Source: Hydractinia symbiolongicarpus
Taxonomy: Eukaryota; Cnidaria; Hydrozoa; Anthoathecata; Hydractiniidae
Assembly (NCBI RefSeq): GCF_029227915.1
Contig: NC_079877.1
Span: forward strand, 31,337,851-31,401,850
Length of the DNA stretch: 64,000 bases
Direction: 5' to 3'
The number at the start of each line of letters is the position of its first letter. Positions within the stretch are counted from its first letter, which is position 1. Below are positions 23,895 through 36,195 of this stretch, in pieces. The notes beneath the pieces are model-generated. The model ran no database searches. It saw only the letters and a program-made list of their open reading frames with translations, and had not been told where the DNA came from. Both the position numbers and the translations under genes were made by a program.

Positions 23895-24267
23895 GTAATA
23901 TCGGAAGAAAATCACTAAATACATGTTGGTACGAATATGTGACGCAACCGTTGTAACTCAAACGGATTGACACCGTTAGAAAGTCAATGAAATGTAGTTT
24001 TTGAAACTGTCTCTATTTCTTCAGCGCGAACTAACGGCTAGGATTGGTCCCACAGTAAAAAATGACTTATTTATCTTAATTTTTTAACAAAGCGCTACCA
24101 CAGAGCCTAATGTAATCGCTGATTTCCAGAAATCATGTCGAATTAAGAAGAATGTTATTCCTTGGAGATCAATTGCCTCATTTATCACATTAATAAGGTC
24201 ACAGTCCAGAATCAGTTTAATTAATTCCCACAGTCAATCGTTTCACTGTTAAAAGCAATACAACTTA
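23895..24267 (+). repeat. Chimeric monomer m65 (a front, X tail)
   Basis: Up to about 24210 it is type a (GATTTCCAGAAATC, GAGATCAATTGCC). The last part (CAGTTTAATTAATTCCC, then GTAATGTCGG of the next unit) is the tail that elsewhere belongs to X and precedes Y. The b, C, t and X units between are missing. The same chimeric tail recurs in m71, where it is part of the domain C duplication. Confidence 0.72.
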
Positions 24268-26504
24268 GTAATGTCGGAAGAAAATCACTAAATACATGTT
24301 GGTGCGAATATGTGACGCAACCTTTGCAACTCAAACGGATTGACACCGTTATAAAGTCAATGAAATGTAGCTTTTGAAACTGTCTCTATTTCTTCAGCGG
24401 GAAATAACGACTAGGATTCGTCCCACAGTAAAAAAGGACTTATTTATCTTAATTTTTTAATAAAGCACTACCACAGAGCCCAGTGTAATCGCTGAGTTCC
24501 AGCAATCATGTCAAATTAAGAAGAATTTTATTTCTTGTAGTCAAACTGGCTCATTTATCACATTAATAAGGTCAAAGTCCAAAATCAGTTCAATTAAGTC
24601 CCATGGTCAAGCGTTTCACTGTTAAAAGCGATGCAACCTAGTAATATCCTAATACTATCGCTAAATACATGTTGGTATGAATATGTGACGCAACCGTTGT
24701 AACTCAAACAGATTTATACCGCTAGAAAGTCAATGAAATGTAGTTTTTGAAACTGTCTCTATTTCTTCAGCGCGAACTAACGGCTAGGATTGGTCCTACA
24801 ATAAAAAATGACTTATTTATCTTAATTTTTTAACAAAGCGCTACCACAGGGCCCAGTGTACTCGCTGATTTCCAGCAATCATGTCAAATTAAGAAGAATG
24901 TTATTCCTTGGGGAACAATTGCCTCATTTATCACATTAATAAGGTCACATTCCAGAATCAGTTCAATTAATTCCCACAGCCAATCGTTTCACTGTTAAAA
25001 GCAATGCAACTTAGTGATATCGGAAGAAAATAACTAAATACATGTTGGTACGAATATGTGACGCAACCGTTGTAACTCAAACAGATTGACACCGTTAGAA
25101 AGTCAATGAAATGTAGTTTTTGAAACTGTCTCTATTTCTTCAGCGCGCGATAACGGCTAGGATTGGCATCACTGCAAAAAATAACTTATTTATCTTAATT
25201 TTTAAATAAAGCGCTACCACAGCGCCGAGTGTAATTGCTGAGTTCCAGCAATTATGTCAAAGTAAGAAGAATGTTATTTCCTGTAGTCAAACTGGCTCAT
25301 TTATCACATTTATAAGGTCAAAGTCCAAAATCAGTTCAGTTAAGTCCCACAGTCAAACGTTTCACTGCTAAAAGCGATTCAACCTAGTAATATTCGAATA
25401 CTATCGCCAAATTCATGTGGGGACGAATATGTGACGCAACCGTTGGAACTCAAACGGATTTATACCGTTAGAAAGTCAATGAAATGTAGTTTTAGAAACT
25501 GTCGCTATTTCTTCAGCGCGCGAAAACGGCAAAGATTGTTCCCACATTAAAAAATGACTTTTTTACTTAAATTTTTAAATGAAGCGCTACCAAAGCGCGC
25601 AGTGTAATCGCTGAGTTCCGGCAATCATGTCAAATTAAGAAGAATGTTATTTCTTGGAGTCCAGTAGGCTCACTTATCACATTTATAAGGTCACAGCCCA
25701 AAGTTAGTTCAATTAAGTTGCACAGTCAATCGCTTCACTGTTAAAAGCGATACAACTTAGTAATATCGGAAACAATCACTAAATACATGTTGGTACGAAT
25801 ATGTGACGCAACCGTTGTAACTCAAACGGATTGACACAGTTAGAAAATTAATGAAATGTAGTTTTTGAAACTGACTCTATTTCTTCAGCGCGAACTACCG
25901 GCCAGGATTGGTCCGACAGTTAAAAATGACTTATTGATCTTAATTTTTTAATAAAGCGCTACCACAGCGCCCAGTGTAATCGCTGAGTTCCAGCAATCAT
26001 GTCAAATTAAGAAGAATTTCATTTCTTGTAGTCAAACTGGCTCATTTATCACATTTATAAGGTCAAAGTCCAAAATGAGTTCAATTAAGTCCCATAGTGA
26101 AGCGTTTCACTGTTAATAGCGATGCAACCTAGTAATATCCGAATACTATCGCTAAATACATGTTGGTATGAATATGTGACGCAACCATTATAACTCAAAC
26201 GGATTGACACCGTTAGAAAGTTAGTAAAATGTAGTTTTTGAAACTGTCTCTATTTCTTCAGCGCGAACTAACGGCTAGGATTGGTCTCACAGTAAAAAAT
26301 GACTTATTTATCTTAATTTTTTAACAAAGCGCTACCACAGAGCCTAATGTAATCGCTGATTTCCAGAAATCATGTCGAATTAAGAAGAATGTTATTCCTT
26401 GGAGATCAATTGCCTCATTTATCACATTAATAAGGTCACAGTCCAGAATCAGTTTAATTAATTCCCACAGTCAATCGTTTCACTGTTAAAAGCAATACAA
26501 CTTA
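24268..26504 (+). repeat. 6-mer HOR, copy 1 (m66-m71, 2237 bp)
   Basis: Order: Y-like with an A-type tail (GCGGGAAATAAC, CCTTTGCAACTC), B-like, C-like (GTGATATCGG), N-like (ATTCGAATACTATCGCC, ATGTGGGGACG), H-like (GGAAACAATCAC, ACACAGTTAG; 372 bp), and K-like with an a tail (ACCATTATAACTC). Confidence 0.88.
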
Positions 26505-28741
26505 GTAATGTCGGAAGAAAATCACTAAATACATGTTGGTGCGAATATGTGACGCAACCTTTGCAACTCAAACGGATTGACACCGTTATAAAGTCAATGA
26601 AATGTAGCTTTTGAAACTGTCTCTATTTCTTCAGCGGGAAATAACGACTAGGATTCGTCCCACAGTAAAAAAGGACTTATTTATCTTAATTTTTTAATAA
26701 AGCACTACCACAGAGCCCAGTGTAATCGCTGAGTTCCAGCAATCATGTCAAATTAAGAAGAATTTTATTTCTTGTAGTCAAACTGGCTCATTTATCACAT
26801 TAATAAGGTCAAAGTCCAAAATCAGTTCAATTAAGTCCCATGGTCAAGCGTTTCACTGTTAAAAGCGATGCAACCTAGTAATATCCTAATACTATCGCTA
26901 AATACATGTTGGTATGAATATGTGACGCAACCGTTGTAACTCAAACAGATTTATACCGCTAGAAAGTCAATGAAATGTAGTTTTTGAAACTGTCTCTATT
27001 TCTTCAGCGCGAACTAACGGCTAGGATTGGTCCTACAATAAAAAATGACTTATTTATCTTAATTTTTTAACAAAGCGCTACCACAGGGCCCAGTGTACTC
27101 GCTGATTTCCAGCAATCATGTCAAATTAAGAAGAATGTTATTCCTTGGGGAACAATTGCCTCATTTATCACATTAATAAGGTCACATTCCAGAATCAGTT
27201 CAATTAATTCCCACAGCCAATCGTTTCACTGTTAAAAGCAATGCAACTTAGTGATATCGGAAGAAAATAACTAAATACATGTTGGTACGAATATGTGACG
27301 CAACCGTTGTAACTCAAACAGATTGACACCGTTAGAAAGTCAATGAAATGTAGTTTTTGAAACTGTCTCTATTTCTTCAGCGCGCGATAACGGCTAGGAT
27401 TGGCATCACTGCAAAAAATAACTTATTTATCTTAATTTTTAAATAAAGCGCTACCACAGCGCCCAGTGTAATTGCTGAGTTCCAGCAATTATGTCAAAGT
27501 AAGAAGAATGTTATTTCCTGTAGTCAAACTGGCTCATTTATCACATTTATAAGGTCAAAGTCCAAAATCAGTTCAGTTAAGTCCCACAGTCAAACGTTTC
27601 ACTGCTAAAAGCGATTCAACCTAGTAATATTCGAATACTATCGCCAAATTCATGTGGGGACGAATATGTGACGCAACCGTTGGAACTCAAACGGATTTAT
27701 ACCGTTAGAAAGTCAATGAAATGTAGTTTTAGAAACTGTCGCTATTTCTTCAGCGCGCGAAAACGGCAAAGATTGTTCCCACATTAAAAAATGACTTTTT
27801 TACTTAAATTTTTAAATGAAGCGCTACCAAAGCGCGCAGTGTAATCGCTGAGTTCCGGCAATCATGTCAAATTAAGAAGAATGTTATTTCTTGGAGTCCA
27901 GTAGGCTCACTTATCACATTTATAAGGTCACAGCCCAAAGTTAGTTCAATTAAGTTGCACAGTCAATCGCTTCACTGTTAAAAGCGATACAACTTAGTAA
28001 TATCGGAAACAATCACTAAATACATGTTGGTACGAATATGTGACGCAACCGTTGTAACTCAAACGGATTGACACAGTTAGAAAATTAATGAAATGTAGTT
28101 TTTGAAACTGACTCTATTTCTTCAGCGCGAACTACCGGCCAGGATTGGTCCGACAGTTAAAAATGACTTATTGATCTTAATTTTTTAATAAAGCGCTACC
28201 ACAGCGCCCAGTGTAATCGCTGAGTTCCAGCAATCATGTCAAATTAAGAAGAATTTCATTTCTTGTAGTCAAACTGGCTCATTTATCACATTTATAAGGT
28301 CAAAGTCCAAAATGAGTTCAATTAAGTCCCATAGTGAAGCGTTTCACTGTTAATAGCGATGCAACCTAGTAATATCCGAATACTATCGCTAAATACATGT
28401 TGGTATGAATATGTGACGCAACCATTATAACTCAAACGGATTGACACCGTTAGAAAGTTAGTAAAATGTAGTTTTTGAAACTGTCTCTATTTCTTCAGCG
28501 CGAACTAACGGCTAGGATTGGTCTCACAGTAAAAAATGACTTATTTATCTTAATTTTTTAACAAAGCGCTACCACAGGGCCTAGTGTACTCGCTGATTTC
28601 CAGCAATCATGTCAAATTAAGAAGAATGTTATTCCTTGGAGACCAATTGCCTCATTTATCACATTAATAAGGTCACATTCCAGAATCAGTTCAATTAATT
28701 CCCACAGCCAATCTTTTCACTGTTAAAAGCAATACAACTTA
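26505..28741 (+). repeat. 6-mer HOR, copy 2 (m72-m77, 2237 bp)
   Basis: Nearly identical to copy 1. One difference I saw is GCGCCCAGTG in m74 where m68 has GCGCCGAGTG. The last unit, m77, changes to a b/C-like tail (CAGGGCCTAGTGTACTCG), so the copy ends within it. Confidence 0.88.
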
Positions 28742-29860
28742 GTAATATCGGAAGAAACTATCTAAATACATGTCGGTACGAATATGTGACGCAACCGTTG
28801 TAACTCAAACGAATTGACACCGTTAGAAAGTTAATAAAATGTAGTTTTTGAAACTGTGTCTCTTTCTTCAGCGCGAACTAACGACTAGGATTGGTCCCAC
28901 AGGAAAAAATGACTTATTTATCTTAATTTTTTAACAAAGCGCTACCACATAGCCTAATGCAATCGCTGAATTCCATCAATCATGTCAAATTAAGAAGAAT
29001 GTTATTCCTTGAAGACCAATTGGCTCATTTATCACATTTATAAGGTCACAGTCCAGAATCAGTTTAATTAATTCCCACAGTCAATCGTTTCACTGTTAAA
29101 AGCAATACAACCTAGTAATATCCGAATACTATTGCTAAATACATGTTGGTACGAATATGTGACGCAACCGTTGCAACTCAAACGGATTGACACCGTTAGA
29201 AAGTCGATGAAATGTAGTTTTTGAAACTGTCTCTATTTCTTCAGTGCGCGATAACGGCTAGGATTTGTATCACTGCAAAAAATAACTTATTTATCTTCAT
29301 TTTTTAATAAAACGCTACCACAGCGCCCAGTTAAATCACTGAGTTCCAGCAATCATGTCAAATTAAGAAGAATGTTAGTTCTTGTATTCAAACTGGCTCA
29401 TTTATCACATTTATGAGGTCAAAGTCCAAAATCAGTTTAATTAAGTCCCATAGTCAATCGTTTCACTCTTAAAAGCGATATAACTTAGTAATATCGGAAA
29501 AAAATCACTAAATACATGTTGGTACGAACATGTGACGCAACCGTTGTAACTCAAACGGATTGACACCGTTAGAAAGTCAATGAAATGTAGTTTTTGAAAC
29601 TGTCGCTATTTCTTCAGCGCGCGAAAACGGCTATGATTGTTCCCACAGTAAAAAATGACTTATTTACTTAAGTTTTTAAATGTAGCGCTACCACAGCGCG
29701 CAGTGTAATCGCTGAGTTCCGGTAATCATGTCAAATTAAGAATAATGTTATTTCTTGGAGTCCAGTTGGCTCATTTATCACATTTATAAGGTCACAGCCC
29801 AAAGTTAGTTCAATTAAGTTGCACAGTCAATCGCTTCACTGTTAAAAGCAATACAACTTA
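28742..29860 (+). repeat. Domain D trimer, copy 1 (m78-m80, 1119 bp)
   Basis: Three 373-bp monomers at 28742 (GAAACTATC, CATGTCGGTACG), 29115 (CCGAATACTATTGC, GCGCGATAACGGC, GGATTTGTATCACTGC) and 29488 (GAACATGTGACGC, then GCGCGCGAAAACGGC). The second and third resemble K/B-like and N-like units from neighbouring domains. Confidence 0.88.
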
Positions 29861-30979
29861 GTAATATCGGAAGAAACTATCTAAATACATGTCGGTACGA
29901 ATATGTGACGCAACCGTTGTAACTCAAACGAATTGACACCGTTAGAAAGTTAATAAAATGTAGTTTTTGAAACTGTGTCTCTTTCTTCAGCGCGAACTAA
30001 CGACTAGGATTGGTCCCACAGGAAAAAATGACTTATTTATCTTAGTTTTTTAACAAAGCGCTACCACATAGCCTAATGCAATCGCTGAATTCCATCAATC
30101 ATGTCAAATTAAGAAGAATGTTATTCCTTGAAGACCAATTGGCTCATTTATCACATTTATAAGGTCACAGTCCAGAATCAGTTTAATTAATTCCCACAGT
30201 CAATCGTTTCACTGTTAAAAGCAATACAACCTAGTAATATCCGAATACTATTGCTAAATACATGTTGGTACGAATATGTGACGCAACCGTTGCAACTCAA
30301 ACGGATTGACACCGTTAGAAAGTCGATGAAATGTAGTTTTTGAAACTGTCTCTATTTCTTCAGCGCGCGATAACGGCTAGGATTTGTATCACTGCAAAAA
30401 ATAACTTATTTATCTTCATTTTTTAATAAAACGCTACCACAGCGCCCAGTTAAATCACTGAGTTCCAGCAATCATGTCAAATTAAGAAGAATGTTAGTTC
30501 TTGTATTCAAACTGGCTCATTTATCACATTTATGAGGTCAAAGTCCAAAATCAGTTTAATTAAGTCCCATAGTCAATCGTTTCACTCTTAAAAGCGATAT
30601 AACTTAGTAATATCGGAAAAAAATCACTAAATACATGTTGGTACGAACATGTGACGCAACCGTTGCAACTCAAACGGATTGACACCGTTAGAAAGTCAAT
30701 GAAATGTAGTTTTTGAAACTGTCGCTATTTCTTCAGCGCGCGAAAACGGCTATGATTGTTCCCACAGTAAAAAATGACTTATTTACTTAAGTTTTTAAAT
30801 GAAGCGCTACCACAGCGCGCAGTGTAATCGCTGAGTTCCGGTAATCATGTCAAATTAAGAATAATGTTATTTCTTGGAGTCCAGTTGGCTCATTTATCAC
30901 ATTTATAAGGTCACAGCCCAAAGTTAGTTCAATTAAGTTGCACAGTCAATCGCTTCACTGTTAAAAGCGATACAACTTA
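29861..30979 (+). repeat. Domain D trimer, copy 2 (m81-m83, 1119 bp)
   Basis: Monomers at 29861, 30234 and 30607. Comparing by eye with copy 1, I noticed five substitutions: CTTAG for CTTAA in m81, CAGCGCG for CAGTGCG in m82, GTTGCAAC for GTTGTAAC and AATGAAGCG for AATGTAGCG in m83, and GCGATAC for GCAATAC in the m83 tail. The duplication is therefore recent. Confidence 0.88.
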
Positions 30980-33900
30980 GTAATATCGGAAAAATCACTA
31001 AATACATGTTGGTACGAATATGTGACGCAACCGTTGTAACTCAAACGGATTGACACCGTTAGTAAGTCAATGAAATGTAGCTTTTGAAACTGTCTCTATT
31101 TCTTCAGCGCGAACTAACAGCTAGGATTGGTTCCACAGTAAAAAATGACTTATTTATCTACATTTTTAAATAGAGCGCTACCACTGGGCCTAGTGTACGC
31201 GCTGAATTCCAGCAATCATGTCAAATTATGAAGAATGTTATTTCTTGTAGTCGAACTGGCTCATTTATCACATTTATAAGGTCACAGTGCACAATCAGTT
31301 CAATTAAGTCCCACAATCAATCGTTTCACTGTTAAAAGCGATACAACTTAGTAATACCGGAAAAAAATCACTTAATACATGTTGGTACGAATATATGACG
31401 CAACCGTTGTAACTCAAACGGATTGACACTGTTAGAAAATCAATGAAATGTAGTTTTCGAAACTGTCTCTATTTCTTCAACGCAAACTAACGGCTAGGAT
31501 TGGTCCCACAGCAAAAAATGACTTATTTATCTTCATTTTTTAATAAAGCGATACCACAGCGCCCAGTTTAATCGCTGAGTTCCAGCAATCATGTCAAATT
31601 AAGAAGAATGTTGGTTCTTGGAGTCCAATTGGGTCATTTATCACATTTATAAGGTCACAGTCCAGAATCAGTTCAATTAAGTCCCACAGTCAATCGTTTC
31701 ACTGTTAAAAGCGATACAACTTAGTAATATCGGAAGAAAATCACTAAATACAAGTTCGTACGAATATGTGACGCTACCGTTGTAACTCAAACGGATTGAC
31801 ACCGTTAGTAAGTCAATGAAATGTAGTTTTTGAAACTGTCTCTATTTCTTCAGCGCGAACTAACAGCTAGGATGGGTTCCACAGTAAAAAATGACTTATT
31901 TATCTACATTTTTAAATGGAGCGCTACCACAGAGCCTAGTGTACGCGCTGAATTCCAGCAATCATGTCGAATTAAGAAGAATGCTATTCCTTGGAGTCCA
32001 ATTTGCTCATTTTCACATTTATAAGGTCACAGTCCAGAATCAGTTCAATTAAGTCCCGCAGTCAATCGTTTCACTGTTAAAAGCGACACAACTTAGTAAT
32101 ATCGGAAAAAAATCACTAAATACATGTTCGTACGAATATGTGACGCAACCGTTGTAACTCAAACGGATTGACACCGTTAGAAAATCAATGATATGTAGTT
32201 TTTGAAACTGTCTCTATTTCTTCAACGCTAACTATCGGCTAGGATTGGTCCCACAGTAAAAAATGACTTATTTATCTTCATTTTTTAATAAAGCGATACC
32301 ACAGCGCCCAGTTTAATCGCTGAGTTCCAGCAATCATGTCAAATTAAGAAGAATGTTGGTTCTTGGAGTCTAATTGGCTCATTTATCACATTTATAAGGT
32401 CACAGTCCAGAATCAGTCCAATTAAGTCCCACAGTCAATCGTTTCACTGTTAAAAGCGATACAACTTAGTAATATCGGAAGAAAATCACTAAATACATGT
32501 TCGTACGAATATGTGACGCAACCGTTGTAACTCAAACGGATTGACACCGTTAGTAAGTCAATGAAATGTAGTTTTTGAAACTGTCTCTATTTCTTCAGCG
32601 CGAACTAACAGCTAGGATTGGTCCCACAGTAAAAAATGACTTATTTATCTACATTTTTAAATAGAGCGCTACCACTGGGCCTAGGGTACGCATTGAATTC
32701 CAGCAATCATGTCAAATTATGAAGAATGTTATTTCTTGTAGTCGAACTGGCTCATTTATCACATTTATAAGGTCACAGTCCACAATCAGTTCAATTAAGT
32801 CCCACAATCAATCGTTTCACTGTTAAAAGCGATACAACTTAGTAATATCGGAAAAATCACTAAATACATGTTGGTACGAATATGTGACGCAACCGTTGTA
32901 ACTCAAACGGATTGACACTGTTAGTAAGTCAATGAAATGTAGTTTTTGAAACTGTCTCTATTTCTTCAGCGCGAACTAAAAGCTAGGATTGGTTCCACAG
33001 TAAAAAATGACTTATTTATCTACATTTTTAAATAGAGCGCTACCACTGGGCCTAGTGTACGCGCTGAATTCCAGCAATCATGTCAAATTATGAAGAATGT
33101 TATTTCTTGTAGTCGAACTGGCTCATTTATCACATTTATAAGGTCACAGTCCACAATCAGTTCAATTAAGTCCCACAATCAATCGTTTCACTGTTAAAAG
33201 CGATACAACTTAGTAATACCGGAAAAAAATCACTTAATACATGTTGGTACGAATATATGACGCAACCGTTGTAACTCAAACGGATTGACACCGTTAGAAA
33301 ATCAATGAAATGTAGTTTTCGAAACTGTCTCTATTTCTTCAACACAAACTAACGGCTAGGATTGGTCCCACAGCAAAAAATGACTTATTTATCTTCATTT
33401 TTTAATAAAGCGATACCACAGCGCCCAGTTTAATTGCTGAGTTCCAGCAATCATGTCAAATTAAGAAGAATGTTGGTTCTTGGAGTCCAATTGGGTCATT
33501 TATCACATTTATAAGGTCACAGTCCAGAATCAGTTTAATTAAGTCCCACAGTCAATCGTTTCACTGTTAAAAGCGATACAACTTAGTAATATCGGAAGAA
33601 AATCACTAAATACATGTTCGTACGAATATGTGACGCTACCGTTGTAACTCAAACGGATTGACACCGTTAGTAAGTCAATGAAATGTAGTTTTTGAAACTG
33701 TCTCTATTTCTTCAGCGCGAACTAAGAGCTAGGATGGGTTCCACAGTAAAAAATGACTTATTTATCTACATTTTTAAATAGAGCGCTACCACAGAGCCTA
33801 GTGTACGCGCTGAATTCCAGCAATCATGTCGAATTAAGAAGAATGTTGGTTCTTGGAGTCCAATTGTGTCATTTATCACATTTATAAGGTCACAGTCCAG

Positions 33901-36195
33901 AATCAGTTCAATTAAGTCCCACAGTCAATCGTTTCACTGTTAAAAGCGATACAACTTAGTAATATCGGAAGAAAATCACTAAATACATGTTCGTACGAAT
34001 ATGTGACGCTACCGTTGTAACTCAAACGGATTGACACCGTTAGTAAGTCAATGAAATGTAGTTTTTGAAACTGTCTCTATTTCTTCAGCGCGAACTAACA
34101 GCTAGGATGGGTTCCACAGTAAAAAATGACTTATTTATCTACATTTTTAAATAGAGCGCTACCACAGAGCCTAGTGTACGCGCTGAATTCCAGCAATCAT
34201 GTCGACTTAAGAAGAATGCTATTCCTTGGAGTCCAATTTGCTCATTTTCACATTTATAAGGTCACAGTCCAGAATCAGTTCAATTAAGTCCCGCAGTCAA
34301 TCGTTTCACTGTTAAAAGCGATACAACTTAGTAATATCGGAAAAAAATCACTAAATACATGTTCGTACGAATATGTGACGCAAATGTTGTAACTCAAACG
34401 GATTGACACCGTTAGAAAATCAATGAAATGTAGTTTTTGAAACTGTCTCTATTTCTTCAACGCTAACTAACGGCTAGGATTGGTCCCACAGTAAAAAATG
34501 ACTTATTTATCTTCATTTTTTAATAAAGCGATACCACAGCGCCCAGTTTAATCGCTGAGTTCCAGCAATCATGTCAAATTAAGAAGAATGTTGGTTCTTG
34601 GAGTCTAATTGGCTCATTTATCACATTTATAAGGTCACAGTCCAGAATCAGTCCAATTAAGTCCCACAGTCAATCGTTTCACTGTTAAAAGCGATACAAC
34701 TTAGTAATATCGGAAGAAAATCACTAAATACATGTTCGTACGAATATGTGACGCAACCGTTGTAACTCAAACGGATTGACACCGTTAGTAAGTCAATGAA
34801 ATGTAGTTTTTGAAACTGTCTCTATTTCTTCAGCGCGAACTAACAGCTAAGATTGGTCCCACAGTAAAAAATGACTTATTTATCTACATTTTTAAATAGA
34901 GCGCTACCACTGGGCCTAGTGTACGCATTGAATTCCAGCAATCATGTCAAATTACGAAGAATGTTATTTCTTGTAGTCGAACTGGCTCATTTATCACATT
35001 TATAAGGTCACAGTCCACAATCAGTTCAATTAAGTCCCACAATCAATCGTTTCACTGTTAAAAGCGATACAACTTAGTAATATCGGAAAAAAATCACTAA
35101 TTACATGTTGGTACGAATTTATGACGCAACCGTTGTAACTCAAACGGATTGACACCGTTAGAAAATCAATGAAATGTAGTTTTCGAAACTGTCTCTATTT
35201 CTTCAACGCAAACTAACGGCTAGGATTGGTCCCACAGTAAAAAATGACTTATTTATCTTCATTTTTTAATAAAGCGATACCACAGCGCCCAGTTTAATCG
35301 CTGAGTTCCAGCAATCATGTCAAATTAAGAAGAATGTTGGTTCTTGGAATCCAATTGGGTCATTTATCACATTTATAAGGTCACAGTCCAGAATCAGTTC
35401 AATTAAGTTCCACAGTCAATCGTTTCACTGTTAAAAGCGATACAACTTAGTAATATCGGAAGAAAATCACTAAATACATGTTCGTACGAATATGTGACGC
35501 TACCGTTGTAACTCAAACGGATTGACACCGTTAGTAAGTCAATGAAATGTAGTTTTTGAAACTGTCTCTATTTCTTTAGCGCGAACTAACAGCTAGGAAT
35601 GGTCCCACAGTAAAAAATGACTTATTTATCTACATTTTTATATAGAGCGCTACCGCAGGGCCTAGTGTATTCGCTGAATTCCAGCTATCATGTCGAATTA
35701 AGAAGAATGTTTTTCCTTGGAGTCCAATTGGCTCACTTATCACATTTATAAGGTCACAGTCCAGAATCAGTTCAATTAAGTCCCACAGTCAATCGTTTCA
35801 CTGTTAAAAGCGATACAACTTAGTAATATCGGAATAAAATCACTAAATACATGTTGGTACGAATATGTGACGCAACCGTTGTAACTCAAACGGATTGACA
35901 CCGTTAAAAAATCAATGAAATGTAGTTTTTGAAACTGTCTCTATTTCTTCAACGCTAACTAACGGCTAGGATTGGTCCCACAGTAAAAAATGACTTATTT
36001 ATCTTCATTTTTTAATAAAGCGATACCACAGCGCCCAGTTTAATCGCTGAGTTCCAGCAATCATGTCAAATTAAAAAGAATGTTGGTTCTTGGAGTCTAA
36101 TTGGCTCATTTATCACATTTATAAGGTCACAGTCCAGAATCAGTCCAATTAAGTCCCACAGTCAATCGTTTCACTATTAAAAGCGATGCAACTTA
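30980..36195 (+). repeat. Domain E: mostly alternating I and L monomers
   Basis: Monomer starts (m84-m97): 30980, 31351, 31724, 32096, 32469, 32842, 33213, 33586, 33959, 34331, 34704, 35077, 35450, 35823. I type: CCGTTAGTAAGTC, GCGAACTAACAGC, a TACATTTTTAAATAGAGCG-like segment. L type: TTCAACGC, CTTCATTTTTTAATAAAGCG, and TTGGTTCTTGG. Order: I L I L I | I L I I L I | L I L, a dimeric pattern of about 745 bp with two I-I exceptions. m84-m88 and m89-m94 are related blocks, the second with one additional I unit. m84 and m89 are 371 bp. Confidence 0.8.
33586..33958 (+). repeat. Chimeric monomer m91 (I front, L tail)
   Basis: The first ~255 bp match the I type including GTTAGTAAGTC and AGAGCCTAGTGTACGCGC. 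The tail from about 33840 (ATGTTGGTTCTTGGAGTC) is L type, with a private GTGTC change. It is followed by another I unit, so an I/L boundary was fused while the register was kept. Confidence 0.7.

Larger units (their letters stand above)
8423..24267 (+). repeat. Domain B: 7-mer and 8-mer HORs
   Basis: Monomer starts (m24-m65): 8616, 8989, 9362, 9735, 10108, 10481, 10853, 11226, 11599, 11971, 12344, 12717, 13090, 13463, 13835, 14207, 14580, 14953, 15326, 15699, 16072, 16445, 16817, 17189, 17562, 17935, 18307, 18679, 19051, 19424, 19796, 20169, 20542, 20914, 21286, 21658, 22031, 22404, 22777, 23150, 23523, 23895. Types: X (AAAAACACTAAC start), Y (GTAATGTCGG, TAGCTTTTG), A (ATCTGGGGACG), B (CCTAATACTATCGC), C (GTGATATTGG), t (372 bp, one T lost), a (GATTTCCAGAAATC) and b (372-bp and 373-bp forms). 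Order by monomer: X Y A B C a b C t t/Y | A B C t a b C t/Y | A B C t | a b C t a b' X | a b C t a b' X | Y A B C t a/X. Order is conserved in blocks rather than strictly periodic. Confidence 0.82.
24268..28741 (+). repeat. Domain C: tandem 6-mer HOR, two copies
   Basis: Monomer starts (m66-m77): 24268, 24641, 25014, 25387, 25760, 26132, then 26505, 26878, 27251, 27624, 27997, 28369. Corresponding monomers are all 2237 bp apart. Similarity begins already in the second half of m65 (about 24050) and ends in the second half of m77 (about 28575). Confidence 0.9.

Noticed and set aside
31830-32024. Open frame of 64 codons
   Set aside because: It starts with TTG inside satellite monomer m86 and stays open only because of private changes (for example AAATGGAGC instead of AAATAGAGC). 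The same frame is interrupted in sister monomers, and there is no conserved protein, so it is a chance frame.
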